From Hyphomicrobiales bacterium (GTDB lineage Bacteria; Pseudomonadota; Alphaproteobacteria; Rhizobiales; Beijerinckiaceae), in the NCBI GenBank assembly GCA_930633495.1, contig CAKNFJ010000001.1, positions 4,363,001 through 4,427,000 on the forward strand: 64,000 nucleotides of DNA, written 5' to 3'. Every line of letters starts with the position of its first letter. Within the stretch, counting starts at the first letter, position 1. The position numbers were made by a program, and so were the translations under genes. Below are positions 39,812 to 46,536 of this stretch, in pieces. Under the pieces are notes generated by a model. The model was not told where the DNA came from. It ran no database searches and was given only the letters and a program-made list of their open reading frames with translations.

Positions 39812-41624
39812 CGGCCTTGAGGTCGATCTTGTCGAAGATCTCCGTCGGCTCCGTCATGGTGATGACGTCGGCAAGGCCGAGCCCGTTCTGCGACCGGGCG
39901 CTGGCCGAGACGCTGAGCGTGCCGGGCTTGGCGACGAAGCGCGAGACCGCCGCCGTCAGGGTCTTGGCGGCATCGGACGGACCAAGGATGGCGGCGAGGC
40001 CGAGGCTTGCGACCATGGCGTATTGCTGGCGGACCTCCTCGACCTTGCGCTTCGACTTGCGGGCCTCGTTCTCGATCAGCTTCTCGACGAGGCCGAAATT
40101 CTGCAGCTTGACCTGCAGATTGCGGGCCGTGGCGCCCAGCGCCGCGACCTGGGCAAGGGCGAGGTCGCTGGAGAACAGGTCCTTGGTGACGTTGCCGAGC
40201 GTGCCCGAGGCGTCGAGCTGGACGAGACCGGCGCCGCCCAGCGACAGGGTGCGGATGGCGAGCTCGTTCTTCGCCGCCTCCCAGGCCAGGTCCAGCTTGG
40301 CGGAGAGATCGAGCGAGCGGATGCCCATCGCGATCATGTCCTTGGCGGCCGGGTTGCCGGCCGTCTCGACGATCGGGGTGACGAGGCGGTCGATGGTCAG
40401 CGCAATGCTGGTCGGAATGCCGTTGAGCTGCTCGCCGGCCTTGAGCTCGAAAGTGCCGAGCGACATCTTGACCGGGTCCTTGCCGGTGATGGCCGGCGGC
40501 GCGTCGATGGAGATGCCGGCGAGGCGCATCGTGCCGAATGTCGGGATGAAGCGGCGGAAGTCGATCTCGTCGATCGGCTTGTCGGGCTCGCTGAGCACGG
40601 CCCGCAGCTCGCGGATGACCGGCCCGACGGAGAAGCCGACATGGCTGATCGAATCGATCGCGCCCTTGGCCGGGCCGGAGCTGAACCGGAAGCCTTCCAG
40701 GGCAAAACCGGATTTCGCCGGGGTGTTCTCGCCGAAGGCCATGCGGGCGATCTTCATGTCGACCGTTTCGGGTTTGGCGCCGGGCTTGGGCGGGGCGGAT
40801 ACGGTCATGGCGAAGTCGCGGGCCTCGCCGCTGCCGTATTCGAAGGTGTCGAACAGCGAGAGGATGGACAGGCCGAGGCGCCTTTCGGCCTCGCTCTTCT
40901 CCGGCGATTTCTCGTCGCTGCTTCCGGTCTTCTTCTCGACCTCTTCGGAGGCGGCTGCGAGCTGGTTGATGACGTCGAGCAGCGGCTCGGAGCCGACCCT
41001 GGCGGCGAAGCCGCGCGCCGTGGTCTTGCCGAGCGACGCCTTGCCGGCCTTGCCCATGTCGAGGTTGTAGCCATCCTGCTCGAAAGAGCCGATCAGGGGC
41101 AGCATCTTCTCCTCGACGCCCGGCGCGGCCTTCTCGGTCAGCACGCGCGCGCTCTGGCGCAGGTCGAAGGCATCGAAGGCCGTGCGCTTCAGCTCGCCCT
41201 TCATCGGCCCCGTGGCGCCGCCGTCGCCGGCGATGCTTCCGCTCGCCGATTCGCCATGGCCGATCCTGCCTTCGCGGATGTCGGTGAGGCGGATGTCGCG
41301 ATAGGTCGTGGTCTGCTTCTGATCGCCGAAGCTCTGCACCATCGTCAGCTCCGGGGCGCTGATCTCGGCCGCGTTCAGCCGGCCGATGCGCGCCGCGGCC
41401 GAATCGCCCGCCGCGCCGCTGAACAGCGCCAGGAAGGCGTCCTTTTCCAGCGTCGAGCCCTTGATGGCGATCTTGGGAGCATTGATGACCAGTCGGCCGA
41501 GGTCGATCTTGACGTTGTCGAGCTGGAAGTCGGCGGCCCAGACGGGAGACGCGAAGGCGATGAGAACGGCCGCGAGGGCCGTACCGGTGAGATGCGTCGG
41601 CCGACGAAGGCGCGCGACAGTCAT
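39801..41624 (-). CDS. 607-residue exported protein of unknown function
   Basis: I do not recognise a named family. A signal peptide (LTGTALAAVLIAFASPVWA) is followed by about 580 residues of amphipathic strands and helices. These carry repeated short units such as LDNVKIDLGRLVINAPK, MRLAGISIDAPPAI and IRTLSLGGAGLVQLDASG, reminiscent of AsmA- or DUF945-like periplasmic beta proteins. A charged linker (EEVEKKTGSSDEKSPEKSEA) lies near residue 235. The start at 41624 gives a complete signal. It overlaps the XAT gene by 11 bases. Long bridge-like proteins of this kind often work in lipid or outer-membrane homeostasis, which is only an analogy. Confidence 0.72.
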   Translation of the reverse strand: MTVARLRRPTHLTGTALAAVLIAFASPVWAADFQLDNVKIDLGRLVINAPKIAIKGSTLEKDAFLALFSGAAGDSAAARIGRLNAAEISAPELTMVQSFGDQKQTTTYRDIRLTDIREGRIGHGESASGSIAGDGGATGPMKGELKRTAFDAFDLRQSARVLTEKAAPGVEEKMLPLIGSFEQDGYNLDMGKAGKASLGKTTARGFAARVGSEPLLDVINQLAAASEEVEKKTGSSDEKSPEKSEAERRLGLSILSLFDTFEYGSGEARDFAMTVSAPPKPGAKPETVDMKIARMAFGENTPAKSGFALEGFRFSSGPAKGAIDSISHVGFSVGPVIRELRAVLSEPDKPIDEIDFRRFIPTFGTMRLAGISIDAPPAITGKDPVKMSLGTFELKAGEQLNGIPTSIALTIDRLVTPIVETAGNPAAKDMIAMGIRSLDLSAKLDLAWEAAKNELAIRTLSLGGAGLVQLDASGTLGNVTKDLFSSDLALAQVAALGATARNLQVKLQNFGLVEKLIENEARKSKRKVEEVRQQYAMVASLGLAAILGPSDAAKTLTAAVSRFVAKPGTLSVSASARSQNGLGLADVITMTEPTEIFDKIDLKADAL

Positions 41625-41829
41625 TCAGGTCTCCTGCAATCGATGGCCGGCGAAAATGCCGCGGGTCCATGGCGAACGAAAGCCGCTCCCATGCGAGGCG
41701 GCGTCCTGCATTCATATGACGAGGAAAGGCTTGACCGGAAGATGGCGAACGCGGCCATCTGCCGAAGATTCGCCATCGGCCGTTCCTAAAGCTTCGGGAC
41801 GGCACTGGCCGTTATGGAGTTGGAAAGCG

Positions 41830-42303
41830 ATGCACGCCCTCAAGACCGCTTTCGCCGCGATCGTTCTCGCCCTGACGATGCTGGCGCCGGCGGGCGCCCA
41901 GAGCCAGCCCGCCGCCACGGCCTCCGGGCTGGAACCTCTCGTGATCGTCAGCGGCGGCGCGCGCCACGCCTTTCAGGTCGAGGTGATGCGCACGCCCGAC
42001 CAGCGCGCGAAAGGGCTGATGTACCGGAACTACCTGCCGGCCGATCGCGGCATGTTGTTCGACTTCGGCGGCAGCGAGCCCGTGGCGATGTGGATGCAGA
42101 ACACCTATATTTCGCTCGACATGCTGTTCATTCGCGCGGATGGCACGATCGCGCGCATTGCGGAGCGGACGGAGCCGCTCTCGACACGGACGATTCCGTC
42201 GGGAGAGCCGGTGCTGTCGGTGCTTGAAATCAACGGAGGCGTCAGCAAGCAGTTGGGGCTCAAGCCGGGTGACAAGGTCGAGCATCCGCTGTTCAAGCGC
42301 TGA
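41830..42303 (+). CDS. exported DUF192 family protein
   Basis: This 157-residue protein has a signal peptide (LKTAFAAIVLALTMLAPAGAQ) and a DUF192 domain: EVMRTPDQRAKGLMYRNYL, RGMLFDFGGSEPVAMWMQNT and SLDMLFI, the last with the conserved aromatic and Asp residues. DUF192 proteins are small single-domain proteins of unknown biochemical function, often secreted. The ATG at 41830 has a GGAAAG site and begins the signal. It is followed by tRNA-Pro 79 bases downstream. Confidence 0.9.
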   Translation: MHALKTAFAAIVLALTMLAPAGAQSQPAATASGLEPLVIVSGGARHAFQVEVMRTPDQRAKGLMYRNYLPADRGMLFDFGGSEPVAMWMQNTYISLDMLFIRADGTIARIAERTEPLSTRTIPSGEPVLSVLEINGGVSKQLGLKPGDKVEHPLFKR

Positions 42304-42382
42304 CGCGTGGGAGACGAGCGGCTTTCGCTTGCGGGTTTGGCCCGGGGCGTGATAGCCAACCGCAACGTTTGGAATGCCTTGT

Positions 42383-42459
42383 CGGGGTATAGCGCAGCCC
42401 GGTAGCGCATCTGCTTTGGGAGCAGAGGGTCCCAGGTTCGAATCCTGGTGCCCCGACCA
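42383..42459 (+). tRNA. tRNA-Pro (anticodon TGG)
   Basis: This is a complete cloverleaf of 77 bases including an encoded CCA. The acceptor CGGGGTA pairs with TGCCCCG with one G-T pair. The anticodon loop TTTGGGA reads TGG (proline, codon CCA and wobble partners). The T arm CCAGG-TTCGAAT-CCTGG is perfect. Confidence 0.97.
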
Positions 42460-42529
42460 TCATTCCAGATGGACGAAACACGGCTCGGTTCCGGGCCGCC
42501 GCAAATCTGGTGACGGCCGAGCGCTTTTC

Positions 42530-42835
42530 ATGACCGCACGCATCTATCGACCGGCCCGCACGGCCATGCAGTCCGGCACCGCCAAGACCGAGCGCTGGCT
42601 GCTCGAGTACGAGCCGGAGCGGCCGCGGGAGATCGAGCCCCTGATGGGCTGGACGTCGTCCTCGGACATGAAGAGCCAGCTGAAGCTCTGGTTCGACAAC
42701 GAGGAGGATGCGGTCGCCTACGCCACGCGCAACGGCATTCCGTTTCGCGTCGAGCAGCCGCATGAGGCGAAGCGGCGGTCGATCTCGTATTCGGACAATT
42801 TCAAGTACACCCGCGTCGGCCAGTGGACGCATTGA
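42530..42835 (+). CDS. NADH dehydrogenase accessory subunit, NDUFS4-like (ETC complex I)
   Basis: This 101-residue protein matches the 18-kDa accessory subunit of complex I found in alphaproteobacteria and mitochondria. Signature segments are RIYRPARTAMQSGTA, WLLEYEPE, MGWTSSSDM, LWFDNEEDAVAYATRNG and YSDNFKYTRVGQWTH. It stabilises the NADH-oxidising arm of the respiratory complex. The gene is isolated from the nuo operon, between two tRNA genes, as is common in this order. The ATG at 42530 gives the standard length. Confidence 0.93.
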   Translation: MTARIYRPARTAMQSGTAKTERWLLEYEPERPREIEPLMGWTSSSDMKSQLKLWFDNEEDAVAYATRNGIPFRVEQPHEAKRRSISYSDNFKYTRVGQWTH

Positions 42836-42850
42836 CGCGATGATGACAGG

Positions 42851-42870
42851 CGAGGGAGCTTCCCTCGTTT
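42851..42870 (+). terminator. probable terminator between the NDUFS4-like gene and tRNA-Arg
   Basis: CGAGGGA pairs with TCCCTCG (42851-42857 with 42861-42867) around a three-base loop and is followed by TTT. It sits 15 bases past the stop codon and directly before tRNA-Arg. Confidence 0.65.
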
Positions 42871-42872
42871 GC

Positions 42873-42949
42873 GGGCCCGTAGCTCAGTTGGATAGAGCAA
42901 TAGCCTTCTAAGCTATCGGTCGCAGGTTCGAATCCTGCCGGGCTCGCCA
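42873..42949 (+). tRNA. tRNA-Arg (anticodon TCT)
   Basis: This is a 77-base cloverleaf with encoded CCA. The acceptor GGGCCCG pairs with CGGGCTC (one G-T), discriminator G. The anticodon stem ATAGC/GCTAT encloses CTTCTAA, giving anticodon TCT (codon AGA). T arm GCAGG-TTCGAAT-CCTGC is perfect. Confidence 0.97.
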
Positions 42950-43441
42950 TTCTTTTCATCGAGCGTGCAATTGTCGCGTTGCGGATGTTCCGCATTCGGG
43001 ATGGCGGTGCACCTCGATCCGATCTGCCGCCCTCGCTCCCGGGCCGCCACGATCTGATATTTAAAGCCAGCTTGCCGTGGCGATGCCCGCCGCCACCGCG
43101 AGGTTGATCGCGGTGAGAAGCCATTGCGGGACGGTTGCAGCGGTTGCCACGGCTGTCATCTCGTCCTGATCCACGGCGCACCCCCAGCGTGGTTGGATGC
43201 GCTTATTCAAACTGGGAAGATTCGAATCTGGCAGCCCCCAGATGGGGTATGCCGCCATCTCGGACCGCTTTCCGTCGTGCATCGTTGCGGGCGGTTTGTC
43301 TCGTCACGCTTGCCCGCTGGCGTTCCACAGCGTAAATCCGCGCGCGGTTCGCCTTGATCGCGCCTGAAAGGCCCTGCATCGGGGCGGCGTCCCGGCGCGG
43401 CCGGTTTCGAGCACGAGCGCGGCAGGCGGCCGCGAGGATGG
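42950..43441. other. intergenic region after tRNA-Arg
   Basis: This 492-base gap contains no gene I can support firmly. A possible single-helix peptide frame at 43061-43159 is listed separately. An isolated GATTCGAATC motif near 43218 resembles a T loop, but no tRNA can be folded around it. No integrase or duplicated tRNA end is visible. Confidence 0.6.
43061..43159 (-). CDS. possible small single-helix membrane peptide
   Basis: A 32-codon frame starts at ATG 43159 with AGGA five bases upstream. It encodes a short peptide that is almost wholly one hydrophobic helix (PQWLLTAINLAVAAGIATAS). A GTG five codons earlier is an alternative start. There is no family match that I know, and such frames arise by chance, so this is a weak call. 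Confidence 0.25.
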   Translation of the reverse strand: MTAVATAATVPQWLLTAINLAVAAGIATASWL

Positions 43442-45136
43442 ATGATGTTTTCGCTCACGCCAGCGATCGACCGGCTGACGACCTTCCTGACGGTCAGCCA
43501 TGCGCGCGCCTGCGCTTTCCTGGTGCTGCTCTCGCTCGCGGCCTTCCTGCCGGGCTTCAGCACGTTGCAACCGCTCGATCGTGATGAGCCACGCTTCGCC
43601 CAGGCCAGCAAGCAGATGCTGGAGACGGGCGATTTCGTCGATATTCGTTTTCAGGACGAGGCCCGGCACAAGAAGCCGGTCGGCATCTACTGGCTGCAAT
43701 CTGCCGCGGTGAAGGCGGGCGAGGCGCTCGGCGTACCGCAGGCGCGTATGCAGATCTGGCTCTATCGCATTCCCTCGCTGATCGGCGCGCTGGCGACGGT
43801 GCTGCTGACCTATTGGGCGCTCCTCGCTTTCCTGGCGCGGCGCTATGCGCTGCTGGGAGCCTCGCTGATGGCGGCGGCCGTCCTGCTCGGCGTCGAGGCC
43901 CGCATCGCCAAGACCGATGCCGTCCTCGCCGCCTGTGCGGTTGCCAGCATGGGCGCGCTGGCGCGGGCCTGGCTCGACTGGACACGTTCGCTCGCCTTCG
44001 TGCCGGACCGGCGCAACTGGCTGGTGTTCTGGGGCGCGACCGCGATCGGCCTCCTGATCAAGGGGCCGATCGTGCCGATGGTCTGGGGGCTCGCCGTGCT
44101 GGTGCTGAGCGCGAGCCAGCGCAGCTTCCGCTGGCTGAAGCCGTTGCGTTTCGGGACGGGGCTGCTGCTCTGCCTCGCCGTGGCGCTGCCCTGGTTCGTC
44201 GCGATCATGCTCAAGACCGGCGGCAGCTTCTTCGCCGACAGCGTCGGGCAGGACATGCTCGGCAAAGTCGCGGAAGGGCAGGAGAAGCATTGGGGGCCGC
44301 CCGGGCTCTATCTCCTCGTCTTCTTCGCGACCTACTGGCCGGCGGCGGCTTTCGCGGCCATGGCGGTGCCCTTCGCCTGGGTGCGGCGCAAGGAGCCGCA
44401 GGTCCTGTTCCTGATCGCCTGGATCGTGCCGTCCTGGCTCGTCTTCGAGGCGGTGCCGACCAAGCTGCCGCATTACGTCCTGCCGCTCTATCCGGCGATC
44501 ACGGCGCTGCTGCTGGTCGCGATGATCAATGGCGGCATCGACCGCTACCGGCGCGGCGCGGTTGCGACGGCATGCCTCGTCCTGATCGTGCCGCTGGCGC
44601 TGATGGGCGTCATCCTGTTCGGCAACTGGACGCTCGACCAGACGCTGCCCTGGTACGCGCTGCCCGGCTTCGCGCTGGTGTTACTCGTCGCCATCGGCGT
44701 CGTCGCGGCTTTCCGGCGTCTCGACATCGAGGGCGCGCTCTGGCGCTGCGTGCTGGCGAGCCTGCTGCTCACGGCCTCGGTCTATCCCTTCGCCATCGAG
44801 AGCTTGCGCTCGCTGAAGCTCTCGCCGCGCCTTGCCGAGGCGGCGCGCTCGGTCTGCGCCGATCCGAAGGTTCTGACGCTGGGCTATCGCGAGCCGAGCC
44901 TGGTCTTCCTGACCGGCACCAACCTCGCCATGGCGGCGAGCGGCAAGCAGGCCGCCGATTTCCTCAACCAGCCCGGCTGCCGCGTCGCCTTCGTCGAGAA
45001 GCGCTTCGCCGACGAGTTCGAGGCCGCGCTGGCGGCCCTCCCGGCCAAGCCACGGCAGGTCACCACGATTCGCGGCTTCAACCTCAATGGCGGTCGCAAG
45101 CTCGACATCGCCGTCTTTGCCAGGGAGCCGGGTTGA
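43442..45136 (+). CDS. family 39 glycosyltransferase (ArnT/PMT-like)
   Basis: This 564-residue membrane protein belongs to the ArnT/PMT clan. The first periplasmic loop carries LDRDEPRFAQASKQMLETGD with the conserved Asp-Glu, then DEARHKKPVGIYWLQ. About ten to twelve membrane helices follow, and a soluble C-terminal domain closes the protein. These enzymes transfer sugars from undecaprenyl phosphate to lipid A or proteins at the outer face of the inner membrane. The next two genes encode a polyprenyl-type GT2 and an LpxB-N-domain membrane protein, supporting a role in lipid-linked sugar transfer. Confidence 0.9.
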   Translation: MMFSLTPAIDRLTTFLTVSHARACAFLVLLSLAAFLPGFSTLQPLDRDEPRFAQASKQMLETGDFVDIRFQDEARHKKPVGIYWLQSAAVKAGEALGVPQARMQIWLYRIPSLIGALATVLLTYWALLAFLARRYALLGASLMAAAVLLGVEARIAKTDAVLAACAVASMGALARAWLDWTRSLAFVPDRRNWLVFWGATAIGLLIKGPIVPMVWGLAVLVLSASQRSFRWLKPLRFGTGLLLCLAVALPWFVAIMLKTGGSFFADSVGQDMLGKVAEGQEKHWGPPGLYLLVFFATYWPAAAFAAMAVPFAWVRRKEPQVLFLIAWIVPSWLVFEAVPTKLPHYVLPLYPAITALLLVAMINGGIDRYRRGAVATACLVLIVPLALMGVILFGNWTLDQTLPWYALPGFALVLLVAIGVVAAFRRLDIEGALWRCVLASLLLTASVYPFAIESLRSLKLSPRLAEAARSVCADPKVLTLGYREPSLVFLTGTNLAMAASGKQAADFLNQPGCRVAFVEKRFADEFEAALAALPAKPRQVTTIRGFNLNGGRKLDIAVFAREPG

Positions 45137-45200
45137 GAAATGCTTGCCCTCCCGGCTGCCGTGACGCAGTTTGCGGGCCGTTTTCCCGGATGATGTTCCT

Positions 45201-45944
45201 TTGACCGAAACCTCCTCCCACCCGCTCCTCAGCGTCGTCGTGCCCGTGCGCAACGAAGTCGGCAACATCGCGCCGCTCGTCGCCGACATCGAGAAGGCCT
45301 GCGCCGCCATCGGCCCGTTCGAGGTGGTCTACGTCAATGACGGTTCGAGTGACGGCACGGCCGACAAGCTGGCGGAGCTGGCGACGACACGGCCCTGGCT
45401 GCGCGTCGTGACCCACGCCGAATCCTGTGGGCAGAGCGCGGCGGTGCGCAGCGGCGTGCGCCATGCGCGCGCGGCCATCGTCGCGACGCTCGACGGCGAC
45501 GGCCAGAACGATCCGGCCTTCCTGCCCAAGATGGTGGAGACCCTGCAGAAGGGTGGGCTGCATGCCGGGATGGTCCAGGGGCAGCGCGTCGGGCGCAAGG
45601 ATACCGGATTCAAGCGCTGGCAGTCGAAGGTCGCCAACGGGGTGCGCGGGCGTGTGCTGAAGGACGATACGCGCGACACCGGCTGCGGCCTGAAATGCTT
45701 CCGGCGCGAGGCCTATCTGGCGCTGCCCTATTTCGATGCGCTGCACCGCTTCATGCCGGCGCTGATGGCGCGCGAGGGCTACAAGGTGCTGCATGCCGAC
45801 GTGCACGACCGGCCGCGCCTGACCGGCGTCTCGAATTACGGCTTCTTCGACAGGCTCTGGGTGGGCATTCTGGACCTCGCCGGCGTCTGGTGGCTGATCC
45901 GCCGGCGCAAGCGCGTGCCCCGGATCGTTTCGGAGACGATGTGA
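45201..45944 (+). CDS. family 2 glycosyltransferase, polyprenyl-phosphate sugar synthase type
   Basis: This protein of about 247 residues resembles DPM1/ArnC-like enzymes that load a sugar on a polyprenyl phosphate. It has LLSVVVPVRNEVGNIAPLV, VVYVNDGSSDGTADKL, the metal site ATLDGDGQNDPAFLP, and RDTGCGLKCFRREAYLALP. It ends with a short hydrophobic amphipathic segment rather than the two helices of ArnC. No ATG is in frame near the expected start; TTG at 45201 is chosen, with TTG 45171 as alternative. It lies 64 bases after the GT39 gene and overlaps the next gene by one base. Confidence 0.85.
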   Translation: MTETSSHPLLSVVVPVRNEVGNIAPLVADIEKACAAIGPFEVVYVNDGSSDGTADKLAELATTRPWLRVVTHAESCGQSAAVRSGVRHARAAIVATLDGDGQNDPAFLPKMVETLQKGGLHAGMVQGQRVGRKDTGFKRWQSKVANGVRGRVLKDDTRDTGCGLKCFRREAYLALPYFDALHRFMPALMAREGYKVLHADVHDRPRLTGVSNYGFFDRLWVGILDLAGVWWLIRRRKRVPRIVSETM

Positions 45945-46288
45945 TGCTGATCGACCTACAGCAAACCATCGGGAACTATTTCCACGACGTCTTCGTCAAC
46001 AACATCGACTGGTGGGTGCTGCTGGGCATCGTGGCGCAGGGGCTCTTCACCATGCGCTTCGTTGTGCAGTGGCTGGCGAGCGAGAAAGCCGGACGCTCGG
46101 TCGTGCCGATGACCTTCTGGTGGTTCTCGATCGGCGGCGGCGCGCTGCTGCTGATGTATGCGCTCTATCGGCGCGATCCGGTCTTCATCCTGGGGCAGGG
46201 CTTCGGCGTCTTCGTCTATGTCCGCAACCTGCAATTCGTGCTGCGCGCCAGGGCACGCGGCGAGGATACGAATTCCGGGCCGGGTTAG
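45944..46288 (+). CDS. lipid-A-disaccharide synthase N-terminal domain (LABN) membrane protein
   Basis: This 114-residue protein is a stand-alone LABN domain. Three hydrophobic helices are seen: WWVLLGIVAQGLFTMRFVVQW, FWWFSIGGGALLLMYALY and FILGQGFGVFVYVRNLQF. A conserved SEKAGRSVVP loop lies between the first two. The family groups with PQ-loop/SemiSWEET-like small transporters and, despite its name, has no LpxB activity. It starts in a TGATG overlap with the GT2 gene. A transporter or flippase role for the lipid-linked sugar is inferred from fold and context. Confidence 0.85.
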   Translation: MLIDLQQTIGNYFHDVFVNNIDWWVLLGIVAQGLFTMRFVVQWLASEKAGRSVVPMTFWWFSIGGGALLLMYALYRRDPVFILGQGFGVFVYVRNLQFVLRARARGEDTNSGPG

Positions 46289-46340
46289 GCGAGGCGCGTC
46301 ATTCTTGGGCGCGGCGCAAGACACTTGACGATAGTTGCGT

Positions 46341-46381
46341 GGGGAACCCTCTCCCGGAGGGAGAGGGCAGGGTGAGGGTAG
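46341..46381. repeat. intergenic hairpin repeat, forward copy
   Basis: CCCTCTCCC pairs with GGGAGAGGG (46347-46355 with 46359-46367). The flanks GGGGAA and GCAGGGTGAGGGTAGG match the inverted copy at 46451-46496. Confidence 0.75.
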
Positions 46382-46450
46382 GCCGCTCATCGAATTTGCC
46401 GTGAGATGGTCGCTGCACAGCCGTTAGGCTGCAATTCACTGGTCCAGGGA

Positions 46451-46496
46451 CCTACACCCCACCCCTACCCCTCTCCTTACAGGAGAGGGGTTCCCG
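46451..46496. repeat. intergenic hairpin repeat, inverted copy
   Basis: CCCCTCTCCT pairs with AGGAGAGGGG (46468-46477 with 46481-46490) around TAC. Read on the minus strand it matches the forward copy, including GGGAACCC, GGAGAGGG and the trailing GGGT...GTAGG. The pair lies between convergent genes and could end transcription from both sides. Confidence 0.75.
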
Positions 46497-46536
46497 CGGT
46501 TATGACTTTCGCTTCTGTTCGCTGGATCGCAACTTC

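Noticed and set aside
34610..41805. Long antisense frames across aspS and the 39.8-41.6 kb gene
   Set aside because: Composition is that of shadow frames; the opposite strand encodes proteins with clear signals and motifs.
42801..43181. Minus-strand frame with the segment GFEPATDSLEGYCSIQLSY
   Set aside because: This peptide is the typical artefact of translating the complement of a tRNA gene (tRNA-Arg at 42873-42949).
42950..43300. Possible integration site or tRNA remnant (GATTCGAATC near 43218)
   Set aside because: Only a short T-loop-like palindrome is shared with tRNA-Arg. There is no duplicated 3' end, integrase or change in composition.
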